Shown: positions 21,640 through 29,368 of the stretch, piece by piece
Numbering within the stretch: position 1 is the first letter of the stretch
How the letters are laid out: each line of letters begins with the position of its first letter
Source of the DNA: Synechococcus sp. CS-1332
Lineage (GTDB): Bacteria > Cyanobacteriota > Cyanobacteriia > PCC-6307 > Cyanobiaceae
Direction: 5' to 3'
DNA length: 50,970 bases
Assembly (NCBI RefSeq): GCF_025127995.1
Contig: NZ_JAHLYP010000008.1
Span: forward strand, 1 to 50,970
The notes under the pieces: model-generated
What the model was told of the DNA's origin: nothing
Database searches by the model: none
Seen by the model: the letters and a program-made list of their open reading frames with translations, nothing else
Translations under genes and position numbers: made by a program

Positions 21640-23017
21640 TCTGCTCCAGACGCCGCTGGCGCATCGCCCGCGCCCGCGCGCTGAGCTGTTCGAAGCTGGG
21701 GTCGTTGAGGATCGAGCAGACCTGGCCCTGCAGTTCCTTGGCGTTGATGTTGATTTCCATCTGGCGGATCTGGGCCCGCAGCGAACTCTCCCGGTCGGCC
21801 ACGGCCCCCGACATCCGGTTGAAGGCCCGCACCAGCCGGCCGATGGCGTCATCGGCGGGATAGGTAAGGGCCTGATGGTCCTGGCCATCGGCGATCGCAT
21901 CGGCGGCGGTCGCCAGCTCATGCAGCTGCCGCTGGATGCCGCGGGTGATCAGCCAGGCGGCGACCCCGCTGGCGCTGATCAGGATCAGGGTGAGAGTCAC
22001 CAGGCGGCGGACCATCTGGTCCTTGGCTTTCTGCATCGGCAGGAGGGCATCGGCCAGGGCCTCCTCTTCCACGGACACCACCGCCAGCCAGTTCCACTCC
22101 GGAAAGGTGGAGATGTACAGGTGCTGCAGCACTGGGCTGCCGGTGCCCAGGGTGCGCACCCTGGCCTTGCGCTCAAAGGTCCTGCCCATGGCCAGGGTCC
22201 GTGGATCGGGAATGCCGCCGTTCTGCCGCATGGCCATGGCCAGGTCGACGCAGGCCTGGGTGTCCGGGGTCTGGTAGCTGCAGTACAGCGCCCCGCTGGG
22301 GCTGATGCCGAAGAAGGCCGTCTGATGGGTGTCGACGGGGAAGAGGCTGGAGCCGGCGGCGAGCAGCCTGGAGGCGGCCTGGGTGCTGACATCCACCAAC
22401 AGGGCCAGGTGGCCCTCGCCAGGCTTCCGACCCGAAAGGATGGTCAGCCGGGCCATCCGCCAGTCCCCATCCAGTTGCAGCATGGTGCTGCGAGCGGTCT
22501 CCGCGGCAGGGGCGCCCTTGAAGAGGTTCTCGAAGTCGTCCACCGTCGCCGACCTGGCCGGTGTGCCGGGCTCCAGGGCTTGGCCCCGGCTGGTGATGCC
22601 GGTCAGGCGCCGCCAGGTGCCGGAGCGGTCGCGGTAGTAGACGGCGGCCTGCTCGTGGAGCATGGCCAGGGGGAGTCGCAGCCTGTCGTTCAGCAGGGCG
22701 GGGGCCTCGGCCGTCGTCATGGGTTGGCCGTTCCAGGAGAGGCGCCCGACCGCATCCAGCCTCAGGGGAGCGAGGGCCCGGCGCAATTCCTGGGAATCCT
22801 GAATGATGTCCCGGCTGAACTCCGTGGCCGTTTTCTGGATGATCGACGTGGTCACCGCCAGGGAGGAAAGGTTGTCGTGGTCGAACATGGTGCTGATCTC
22901 GATCCGGGCCTTCTGGGCCAGGCGGATCGAGCCGATGGTGGCCAGCGCCAGGAAGATCGCCAGACTCACGAGCGGGCCACTGATCCCCAGGAGCAGCAGC
23001 CTCACCGACAGCCGCAT
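21530..23017 (-). CDS. Membrane Cache-like/HAMP sensor without output domain
   Basis: About 495 residues: one helix near the N-terminus (MRLSVRLLLLGISGPLVSLA), an extracytoplasmic region of roughly 300 residues, a second helix (LVTLTLILISASGVAAWLI, about 340-358), a HAMP domain (about 359-412) and a helical tail of about 80 residues. The outer region looks like a double Cache sensor; the stretch FPEWNWLAVVSVEEEALADA, just before helix two, is typical. No kinase, cyclase or methyl-accepting domain follows. A conserved-looking tail segment (LNDPSFEQLSARARAMRQRR) may contact a partner. I use the ATG at 23017, which has AGGGG upstream; another ATG lies at 23101. It is divergent from the MinD-like gene. 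Confidence 0.75.
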   Translation of the reverse strand: MRLSVRLLLLGISGPLVSLAIFLALATIGSIRLAQKARIEISTMFDHDNLSSLAVTTSIIQKTATEFSRDIIQDSQELRRALAPLRLDAVGRLSWNGQPMTTAEAPALLNDRLRLPLAMLHEQAAVYYRDRSGTWRRLTGITSRGQALEPGTPARSATVDDFENLFKGAPAAETARSTMLQLDGDWRMARLTILSGRKPGEGHLALLVDVSTQAASRLLAAGSSLFPVDTHQTAFFGISPSGALYCSYQTPDTQACVDLAMAMRQNGGIPDPRTLAMGRTFERKARVRTLGTGSPVLQHLYISTFPEWNWLAVVSVEEEALADALLPMQKAKDQMVRRLVTLTLILISASGVAAWLITRGIQRQLHELATAADAIADGQDHQALTYPADDAIGRLVRAFNRMSGAVADRESSLRAQIRQMEININAKELQGQVCSILNDPSFEQLSARARAMRQRRLEQISASAPSVSAAAGSAGDCPPPPEGRDQAERAGRSSG

Positions 23018-23113
23018 GGGTCGCCCCTGCTTCGCCTCCGGTGTCCTCTTGGGCCGTCCAGGAAAACTTGGGCGAATCTTCAAAAGGGCTTGCAACACCA
23101 TGCCTATGATTTT

Positions 23114-23127
23114 CTCACGTCCGTGAG
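23114..23127. repeat. 14-bp palindrome in the divergent sensor/MinD-like promoter gap
   Basis: Perfect inverted repeat with 6-bp arms (CTCACG / CGTGAG) and a 2-bp centre, ending 12 bp before the ATG of the MinD-like gene and about 97 bp before the sensor gene start. It could be an operator for a dimeric regulator or a short hairpin in the leader. Function is inferred from position only. Confidence 0.45.
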
Positions 23128-23139
23128 TTGGATGGCTTC

Positions 23140-23904
23140 ATGACCAGGATCCTTTCCGTCCATTCCTTCCGTGGTGGAACGGGAAAATCCAACCTCTCGG
23201 CGAATCTGGCTGCCGCATTCGCTGCCCGGGGATTGAGGGTCGGCGTGTTCGACACCGATCTGGCTTCACCGGGCATTCATGTGCTGTTTGGATTCACGGC
23301 CGGCCCGGAATCCCATACGCTCAACGACCATCTCCAAGGCTCCATTCCGATCGAAAAGTGTTCCCATGACGTCACCCCTTCCTCGCTGCGGGGTGGCAAG
23401 GGGCGCATTTTTCTGGTACCCGCTGCCATGGACGGGGACAGGATCGCCCGCCTGCTGCGGGAAGGCTATGAGGTCGAGCGGCTGAATGATGCGCTGTTCA
23501 GCCTCGGCCAGAGTCTGCGCCTGGATCTGCTGATTGTGGACACGCACCCGGGGATCAATGAGGAAACCCTACTTTCCACGGCCATTTCCGATTGCCTGGT
23601 GATGGTGATGCGCCCGGATCAGCAGGATTACCTCGGCACGGCCGTGGCGATCGAAGTGGCCCAGAGGTTGATGGTGCCCGAGGCCCGCCTGGTGGTGAAC
23701 AAACTGCCGCCCCATTTCGATGCGGAACAGGTGCGGGCCCGGGTGGCCCAGAGTTACGGCATTCCGGTGGGAGCGATCCTGCCCCTCAGCGAAGACCTGC
23801 TGAACATCGCCAGTGGCAGCCTGGCCCTGGTGGATGTCCCCTCCCATCCCTGGAGCACCGGGGTGACCCAGCTCGCGGCCGATCTCGCCGATGCGCTCCT
23901 CTGA
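23140..23904 (+). CDS. MinD/ParA-like P-loop ATPase with variant signature residue
   Basis: The 254-residue protein starts MTRILSVHSFRGGTGKSN. This is a deviant Walker A in which the signature Lys of KGGxGK[TS] is Arg11, while Lys16 of the P-loop is kept. The A' block VFDTDLASPG (about 37-45) and Walker B LLIVDTHPG (about 130-138) are typical of MinD/ParA. MinD/ParA proteins dimerise on ATP and organise membranes, cargo or flagella. No MinC/MinE or ParB neighbour is present. I start at the ATG; an in-frame TTG lies 12 bp upstream. It overlaps the next gene by 14 nt. Confidence 0.85.
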   Translation: MTRILSVHSFRGGTGKSNLSANLAAAFAARGLRVGVFDTDLASPGIHVLFGFTAGPESHTLNDHLQGSIPIEKCSHDVTPSSLRGGKGRIFLVPAAMDGDRIARLLREGYEVERLNDALFSLGQSLRLDLLIVDTHPGINEETLLSTAISDCLVMVMRPDQQDYLGTAVAIEVAQRLMVPEARLVVNKLPPHFDAEQVRARVAQSYGIPVGAILPLSEDLLNIASGSLALVDVPSHPWSTGVTQLAADLADALL

Positions 23905-24211
23905 GCCCCCCGACGCCGCCGGCGACAGCCCGGCGCCGATGGCCCTGCCTGAGGGCCCCCTGAGCATGGGCCGGTTGGTGGCGCTGGAACCGGCGTTGCT
24001 GCGACAGCTGCTCATCATGGGCCTGCGGGCTGGCCTGGCGGAGCCGGAACTCGACGCCTGCTGTGCCGCCGCCGCCCCCTCCGTGGGTCAGGCCCCTGAG
24101 CAGCTGCGGGCCCGTCTGCAGGAACGGGGCTGGCTGCGCTGGGATCCAGAGCGCCAGCGCTGGCGCACCCGGCTTGGCGCGGCCAGGCCGGCTGCTCCGC
24201 CTCAGGGCTGA
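23891..24211 (+). CDS. Hypothetical small protein coupled to the MinD-like ATPase
   Basis: A 106-residue protein whose ATG lies inside the end of the MinD-like gene (14-nt overlap). Residues 1-25 are Pro/Ala-rich. The remainder is helical, with LVALEPALLRQLLIMGLRAG and a C-terminal LRARLQERGWLRWDPERQRW that looks like the end of a winged helix (wing with WxWDxxxxxW). I do not recognise a family. The overlap suggests it works with the ATPase. Its 3' end overlaps the convergent hydrolase gene by 10 nt. Confidence 0.6.
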   Translation: MRSSEPPDAAGDSPAPMALPEGPLSMGRLVALEPALLRQLLIMGLRAGLAEPELDACCAAAAPSVGQAPEQLRARLQERGWLRWDPERQRWRTRLGAARPAAPPQG

Positions 24212-25179
24212 TCCACCAGGGCGAGCCACTCCTCCAGCACGGGGTTCACCAGGGAGGGATTCTCGTCATGGGGGCAGTGGCCGAGGCCGGGCAGGATCCG
24301 CAGATCACGCACCGCGGCAAAGGCCCCGGCCCAGCGCCGGGCCTCCGCGACCGGCTCCCACGGGTCCGCCTCCCCCCAGAGCATCCGGACCGGAATGGTC
24401 AGCTCCGCCAGCATGTCCGGGGCGAGCCGGTCGCGGAAGAGGTTGATGAAACCCCGGAAGCTCTCTTCGGCGCCGGGGCTGCGGGCCGGGGTCAGCAGCA
24501 GCTGCACCAGTTGGTCGTCGATGCCGTCACCGGAGGGGTAGGCGGCGCCCAGCACCCGGCGGATCACGCCGGGATTGGCCACCCAGCGGAACAGGCGACC
24601 CGTGAGCCAGCGCTGCCGCACCAGGCGCTTCAACAGGGGCCGGCCGATCCGGCGCAGGGGCGGCTGATCGCCCAGGCGTCGGTCGTCCAGGCTGCGCTGG
24701 GCGCAGTCGATCAGGATCACCTGGCGGGCGTCATCCCCGAGCCTGGTGGCTGCAGCGAGGGCCACGACGCCCCCGATCGAATTGCCGACGAGCTGGACCG
24801 GCGTGCCGATCACCTCCCGAACGAAGGCCGCCACCTGATCGGCCCACAGGTCGATGCCGTAGCGCAGCGCTAGGCCGTCGTCGGGTTCGCCCTCGAGGCG
24901 GGAGGGCGGCTTGCTGCTGGCCCCGAAGCCCACCAGATCCAAGGCGAAGACGGGACGGTTGCCGGAGAGGGGCGGCAGGTTGTGGCGCCAGTGTTCCTTG
25001 CAGGCGCCGAAGCCATGGATCAGCAGCACGGGCAACGCCCCAGCCGGGCCTGGTGCCGCAGGCGAGCTGCGCACGTAGCTGATCGTCTGCCCCTGCCACG
25101 GCCAGGTGCCCAGCCAGTCCGCCGGGAAAAGCGTGTCGCCGCTGGACGTGTCGCCGCTGGAAGGGGGGGTGACGGGCAT
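24202..25179 (-). CDS. Alpha/beta hydrolase fold protein
   Basis: Classic alpha/beta hydrolase layout in about 325 residues: the oxyanion block VLLIHGFGACKEHWRHN, FALDLVGFGAS, the nucleophile elbow LVGNSIGGVVAL with the catalytic Ser, an acid candidate in MLWGEADPWEP, and the catalytic His in LPGLGHCPHDENP. Substrate is unknown; relatives include lipases, esterases and C-C hydrolases. It is last in an operon behind devA. A TTG at 25203 would overlap the devA stop (TTGA); I prefer the ATG at 25179 but cannot decide. Context links it to the exporter and the Rieske oxygenase. Confidence 0.85.
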   Translation of the reverse strand: MPVTPPSSGDTSSGDTLFPADWLGTWPWQGQTISYVRSSPAAPGPAGALPVLLIHGFGACKEHWRHNLPPLSGNRPVFALDLVGFGASSKPPSRLEGEPDDGLALRYGIDLWADQVAAFVREVIGTPVQLVGNSIGGVVALAAATRLGDDARQVILIDCAQRSLDDRRLGDQPPLRRIGRPLLKRLVRQRWLTGRLFRWVANPGVIRRVLGAAYPSGDGIDDQLVQLLLTPARSPGAEESFRGFINLFRDRLAPDMLAELTIPVRMLWGEADPWEPVAEARRWAGAFAAVRDLRILPGLGHCPHDENPSLVNPVLEEWLALVDQP

Positions 25180-25199
25180 GGGGCCGGGTGACGGGGGAC

Positions 25200-25883
25200 T
25201 CAATGGGAGCCCTTCCAGGGTTCGACCCTGCCATCTTCAATGGCCCAGATCCGATCGGCGTCATCGAGCAGGCGCAGGTCGTGGGTCACCAGCAGCACCG
25301 AACTGCCCCGCTTGCGGCAGAGGTCGCCGAGCAGGGCCACCACCTCCTGGCCGGAGCTGCTGTCAAGGGAGGCGGTGGGTTCATCGGCCAGCACCAGGTC
25401 GGGTTCGGGGGCCAGGGCCCTGGCGATCGCCACCCGCTGCCGCTGGCCGCCGGAGAGTTCGGAAGGGAAGTAATCCAAGCGGTGTCCCAGGCCCACGGCC
25501 TCAAGCAGGGCGGTGGCCCGGTGCAGGCGCCGTTTGGGATCCGGTTCACTCAGCTGCAACACCAGCGCCACGTTCTGCAGGCTGGTGAGGGAGGCCACCA
25601 GATTGTGGCTCTGGAAGATGAAACCGATGCGGCGGCGGATCTCCACCCGGCTGCGCTCACTGGAGCGCCGCACCTCGCTGCCCAGGACCTGAAGGGATCC
25701 TTCCTGGACCGATCGCAGGGCCCCGACGAGGGTGAGCAAGGTGCTCTTGCCGCTGCCGGAGGGCCCCACCAGCAGGGTGATCTCGCCTGGATTCACGCTG
25801 AAGCTGATTCCGTGCAGGATCTCGCTGCGCAGCGGACCTTCGCCGTAGGCGTGGCGCAGATTCTCGGCGACGACGGGCAGCAT
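25200..25883 (-). CDS. devA: DevA-type ABC exporter ATP-binding protein
   Basis: The 227-residue ATPase has Walker [21 protein letters not shown], a Q-loop (FIFQSHNL), the ABC signature ELSGGQRQRVAIARAL, Walker B DLVLADEPTASLD and the switch His (LLVTHDLRLL). It belongs to the MacB/LolD-like class. The DevC-type permease and DevB-type adaptor immediately upstream identify it as DevA. In Nostoc DevBCA with TolC exports heterocyst glycolipids; the cargo here is unknown. The gap to devC is 5 bp. Confidence 0.92.
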   Translation of the reverse strand: MLPVVAENLRHAYGEGPLRSEILHGISFSVNPGEITLLVGPSGSGKSTLLTLVGALRSVQEGSLQVLGSEVRRSSERSRVEIRRRIGFIFQSHNLVASLTSLQNVALVLQLSEPDPKRRLHRATALLEAVGLGHRLDYFPSELSGGQRQRVAIARALAPEPDLVLADEPTASLDSSSGQEVVALLGDLCRKRGSSVLLVTHDLRLLDDADRIWAIEDGRVEPWKGSH

Positions 25884-25888
25884 CGTGT

Positions 25889-27076
25889 TCAGAAGACGCT
25901 GGCCGGATCCGCATCCCGCAGCTTGTTCAGCGCGATGGCGGCCGCCAGTCCGCAGACGCCGATGGTCAGGCTGAACACCAGCAGGGTCTTGTCGGTGGTC
26001 ATCATGATCTGGATGCCGGAGACGGCGGTGAGAAAGGCATAGAGGGCGGCGCTCGCCACAACGGCGGGGACAAAGGAGGAGACCGCCAGGATCGAGGCCT
26101 CCTGGAGCACCAGGATCAGCAGGAAACGGTTGCGGAAGCCCAGGGCCTTGAGGGTGGCGTATTCGTGCAGGTGGTCGCTGACATCGGTGTACAGCACCTG
26201 GTAAACGATCACCCCCCCCACCAGCAGTCCCATGATCGTGCCGAAGCCGAAGATGATGCCGAAGGAGGAGCTGGTGTTCCAGTAGTTCTGTTCATTGGCG
26301 ATCAGCTCCGGCTTGGTGAACACCTGCAGCTGGCTGCCGTACAGGGCTCGCAGGTGACGCTGCACGGAAGCGATGGCGGCCGGATCCCTGACGCGGATCA
26401 GACCCATGGAGATCTCACCTGGGTTGATTTGCTTATACGCCAGTTGCAGGGCCGTGGTGTCGCTGCTGATCAGATTGCTGTCGGCGGCAAAGGTGGAGCC
26501 GAGGCGAAACAATCCCACCACCCGAAAGGTCTTGGAAAAGTCGGACAGGATCATCGTCTGGCTTCCCTGGGCCTTGACCGCCGCTGCCAGCGGACCGGTG
26601 TTGCTGTTGCCGGCCGCGTCGAAGAGCACATAGCCGGGCGTGCGGATCCGGTCGATCTGCTCACGCACCGGCGCCAGATCGAGAATCTGCTGGTCGGGAT
26701 CGAAGCCGATCAGTCGCAGGCTGGTGGGTTTGATTCCGCCCATCTGCTGGGCATTCACATTGGCCACGTAGACGGGAATCACATCGCTCACCCCAGGCAC
26801 ACCCAGCGACTGGTACAGCTGGGACTGGGGGAACTGCTGGAAGGCGCCACTGTCCCGGGTGCCGGGGCTGATCACCACCAGATCGGTGATCAGGGCCTGG
26901 TAAAACGTGGTGGCGCTGGTCAGCAGACCCGACTGGAAGCCCAGCTGCATGAACATCAAAAGGGCGGCGAAGCCGATGCCGGTGACGGCCACCAGGTAAC
27001 GGATCGGCTGCCGCTTCAGCTGCAGCCAGGCCACCGGCAGATCGCCCAGGCTGCGCCTCAGGGAGCGGCCGATCAC
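25889..27076 (-). CDS. devC: DevC-type ABC exporter permease (FtsX-like)
   Basis: The 395-residue protein has an N-terminal helix in the DevC-typical context (WLQLKRQPIRYLVAVTGIGF, then AALLMFMQLGFQSGL), a periplasmic domain of about 200 residues, and three C-terminal helices of FtsX type (residues about 270-385). It pairs with DevA as the membrane part of a type I tripartite exporter. The GTG start overlaps the devB stop (GTGA), so synthesis is coupled. Confidence 0.92.
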   Translation of the reverse strand: MIGRSLRRSLGDLPVAWLQLKRQPIRYLVAVTGIGFAALLMFMQLGFQSGLLTSATTFYQALITDLVVISPGTRDSGAFQQFPQSQLYQSLGVPGVSDVIPVYVANVNAQQMGGIKPTSLRLIGFDPDQQILDLAPVREQIDRIRTPGYVLFDAAGNSNTGPLAAAVKAQGSQTMILSDFSKTFRVVGLFRLGSTFAADSNLISSDTTALQLAYKQINPGEISMGLIRVRDPAAIASVQRHLRALYGSQLQVFTKPELIANEQNYWNTSSSFGIIFGFGTIMGLLVGGVIVYQVLYTDVSDHLHEYATLKALGFRNRFLLILVLQEASILAVSSFVPAVVASAALYAFLTAVSGIQIMMTTDKTLLVFSLTIGVCGLAAAIALNKLRDADPASVF

Positions 27077-28170
27077 GGCAGGAAGCGGACGTTGACGTTC
27101 AATCCGCTGAGCTTGGCGAGGCGGCTGGAGTCGGCGGGCGACAGGTTGATCTTCACCAGCACCACCCGGGCATTGACGTTGTTGTTGGAATTGACGCTGA
27201 ACAGATCCCGGTCGGACACCTCACCGGTGATGTTCTGGACGCGGCCCTGCAGTTTGCCGCTGAAGCCACCGCTCTCCGGCCAGATCTCGACGGGCTGGTC
27301 GCGGCGGACCTGGGGGATGTCGCTCTGGAACACCTGGGCCCAGACCTGCATGGCCCCGATCTGACCGGCCTGGGCGAGTCCCTGGTCCGTCTCTTTCATG
27401 CCGGGCCAGCTGTAGATCCGCAGCAGGCGTCCGTCGAGGGGGGAGCGGATCTCGGCGTTGCGCAGCTGGCTGCGGGCCTGGGCGAGGTTGGCCTTCGCCA
27501 CCGCGACATCGGCGAGGGCCACTTGCCGGTCCACCGGGCGGACCGTGAGGTTGTCGTAAAGGGTGCCTTTGAGGGCCTGGATGTTGGCCTGGCCCTGGGC
27601 GAGGGCCGCATCGGCCTTGCCGAGCTCCTCCTCGGAGATCGCCCCGGCCTTGAACAGCTCCACGCTCTTCTGCTGGCTGATCTTCAGGTAGGGAATCACT
27701 ACCTGTTCGGCCTTGAGGTCGGCTTCGGCCTTGAGCCGGGCCCCCGCCCTGGCCCCGGCATCCACCTGGGCGAGCTTGGCCTCGTTGAGGGCCATCTGGT
27801 TTTCGGCCTGGACGACGCCATCCCGGAGGCTGGCCCAGCTGCTGAGGAAGCCCAGCAGCTGGCCGCGGCGAATCGTCGCCCCTTCCGGCACCAGCCACTT
27901 CTCGACGACCTCCGAGCCGCCACTGTTGCCGGAGGCGGTGGACAGGGACACGACGCCCCCCATGGGGGTGAGGCGTCCCAGGGCGGTCACGGCACGGGGC
28001 GCCAGGGGCGGTGGGGGCGGGGCGGGGCGGTGGCTCAGCTGCCAGCCCGCCAGCCCCAGCACGGCCAGCGCCGACACCGTGATCAGCTTCTGGCGGCCGC
28101 TGCCCCAGGCGCGCTCCCGCCAGAAGCGCTGCAGGCCCTCCAGCCTGTCCACGTGCGGCGTCTCCGTCAC
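27073..28170 (-). CDS. devB: DevB-type membrane fusion protein (HlyD family)
   Basis: Periplasmic adaptor of 365 residues. One N-terminal membrane anchor (LITVSALAVLGLAGWQLS) and a Pro-rich linker are followed by the DevB hallmark AVTALGRLTPMGGVVSLST. A lipoyl/hairpin region follows with an about 110-residue coiled coil, then AEIRSPLDGRLLRIYSWPG and a beta-barrel end. It links DevC to a TolC channel. Its GTG start overlaps the stop of the upstream Rieske oxygenase gene (GTGA), which ties the oxygenase to the exporter. Confidence 0.92.
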   Translation of the reverse strand: MTETPHVDRLEGLQRFWRERAWGSGRQKLITVSALAVLGLAGWQLSHRPAPPPPPLAPRAVTALGRLTPMGGVVSLSTASGNSGGSEVVEKWLVPEGATIRRGQLLGFLSSWASLRDGVVQAENQMALNEAKLAQVDAGARAGARLKAEADLKAEQVVIPYLKISQQKSVELFKAGAISEEELGKADAALAQGQANIQALKGTLYDNLTVRPVDRQVALADVAVAKANLAQARSQLRNAEIRSPLDGRLLRIYSWPGMKETDQGLAQAGQIGAMQVWAQVFQSDIPQVRRDQPVEIWPESGGFSGKLQGRVQNITGEVSDRDLFSVNSNNNVNARVVLVKINLSPADSSRLAKLSGLNVNVRFLP

Positions 28171-29249
28171 GAACCGAGGGCCTCTGGGCGCGCCATGGTA
28201 GCCAGCGGTTCTTCGCTCAGCCAGCGGCGGTGCATGCGGCGGAACTCGATTGAGAGGATGTCCGAGGCCACATGGCGTTCTTCGGTGAGATCGAGGGGGA
28301 CGGGGGTCGGCCGCTGGCTGCGCACCACCCCATGGTCCTCCTCGAAGATCGTCCGGGAGATGGCGACTGACTTGGTCGCGCTGCCGGGCAGCCGGAAGCG
28401 TTTGCGCTTGGAGTACTTCACCCAGCGGGCCACGGTGTGGCTGTCGCTCTGGGGCAGGCTGGCGTTGAAGAAGACAAAGCGCAATTGGTCACCGATGCTG
28501 GTGTCGACGATGTTCAGATTCGGGTAATAGAAACTGAAGGTGGTGGTGGCGCAGAGGGGCCCGCTCTGGCCCATCACGCTGCGCAGCAGTTTGAGGGCCC
28601 CTTTCACCGGCAGTTCGAAGCTCACCGTGGCGGCGATCATCCGATCCTCCTTGCGTAGATCGACGGGAATTGACAGGGGCGAATCCTGACTGGCGAAGGT
28701 GCCCTTGTGCACCCAGTAGGCGTGGGAATTGTCGAGGTTGGACTCGATCACCCGGCTGAAATGGGTTTCCCAGTCGAAGCTGCTTTCCACATGGCTCCAG
28801 TCGGCAGCCGGGAAGAGGGGCAGTTCGGGAAGCAGGGACGGATCCGGAGGATCGGGGCCCCACCACATCCAGACAAAGCCCCGCGATTCGATCACCGGCC
28901 GCTCCCCCACCAGGCTGCTGCGTGCTGGGGGGCTGGATCCGGCCGGTTCGGCGGGGGCCTCCAGGCAGGTGCCATCGGCTGCGAACTTCCAACCATGGAA
29001 GGGGCAACGCAGGCAGCCCGCCTCCATGTGGCCCAGGGCCAGGGAGGCTCCCCGGTGCGGGCAGCGGTCGCTGAACAGGCGTGGCCGCCCTTCTGCATCC
29101 GGGAACAGCACCAGATCGTGGCCTGCGAATGGGACGGAAATGGGCCCCTTCTGCAGAGCGAAGCCAGAGGCCACGGCGTACCAACAGTTCTGAGCCAGTT
29201 GAGACACCTGGGGAGATGTTGTCTCTGATACGGACCCAGGAAATGACAT
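28167..29249 (-). CDS. Rieske non-heme iron oxygenase 1, coupled to DevBCA
   Basis: The 360-residue protein has the Rieske [2Fe-2S] motif C63-P-H65 ... C82-P-F-H85 (RCPHRGAS, RCPFHGWKF). Mononuclear iron ligands are predicted at D173/H176/H181 in IESNLDNSHAYWVHKG and D306 in FEEDHGVVRSQ. This is the layout of single-component-type alpha subunits such as pheophorbide a oxygenase relatives and the SxtT group. It should hydroxylate or demethylate an unknown substrate with electrons from a ferredoxin/reductase encoded elsewhere. It is first in the operon with devB, devC, devA and a hydrolase, and is divergent from the MFS gene. Confidence 0.9.
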   Translation of the reverse strand: MSFPGSVSETTSPQVSQLAQNCWYAVASGFALQKGPISVPFAGHDLVLFPDAEGRPRLFSDRCPHRGASLALGHMEAGCLRCPFHGWKFAADGTCLEAPAEPAGSSPPARSSLVGERPVIESRGFVWMWWGPDPPDPSLLPELPLFPAADWSHVESSFDWETHFSRVIESNLDNSHAYWVHKGTFASQDSPLSIPVDLRKEDRMIAATVSFELPVKGALKLLRSVMGQSGPLCATTTFSFYYPNLNIVDTSIGDQLRFVFFNASLPQSDSHTVARWVKYSKRKRFRLPGSATKSVAISRTIFEEDHGVVRSQRPTPVPLDLTEERHVASDILSIEFRRMHRRWLSEEPLATMARPEALGS

Positions 29250-29313
29250 GCTCTGCTGAGGCTGCTGGGATCTTAGGCGAAGCGTCCGGATGGAGAGTGC
29301 GACACCCCCTAGA

Positions 29314-29329
29314 TTGGCGCCGCCGCCAA
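29314..29329. repeat. Inverted repeat 1 in the Rieske/MFS intergenic region
   Basis: Perfect 6-bp arms TTGGCG / CGCCAA separated by 4 bp. It lies one base before a second inverted repeat with related half-sites (TTGG core). It is a candidate operator or a leader hairpin. Confidence 0.45.
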
Positions 29330-29330
29330 G

Positions 29331-29345
29331 GTTGGGACACCCAAC
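29331..29345. repeat. Inverted repeat 2 in the Rieske/MFS intergenic region
   Basis: Perfect 6-bp arms GTTGGG / CCCAAC separated by 3 bp, ending 23 bp before the likely GTG start of the MFS gene. With repeat 1 it forms a tandem pair, as expected for cooperative repressor binding, though this is inference. Confidence 0.45.
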
Positions 29346-29368
29346 ACTGCCGTTCGAATGATCCGAAA

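Larger units (their letters stand above)
29250..29368. promoter_or_regulatory. Divergent regulatory region between Rieske oxygenase 1 and the MFS gene
   Basis: This 119-bp gap holds the start regions of the leftward oxygenase/DevBCA operon and the rightward exporter gene. It contains two adjacent perfect inverted repeats, at 29314-29329 and 29331-29345, upstream of the MFS GTG. No clear -35/-10 pair was recognised. Confidence 0.45.

Noticed and set aside
29081-29368. Longer N-terminus for the MFS transporter
   Set aside because: The extra 96 codons lie antisense to Rieske oxygenase 1 and its promoter gap and contain no transmembrane helix.
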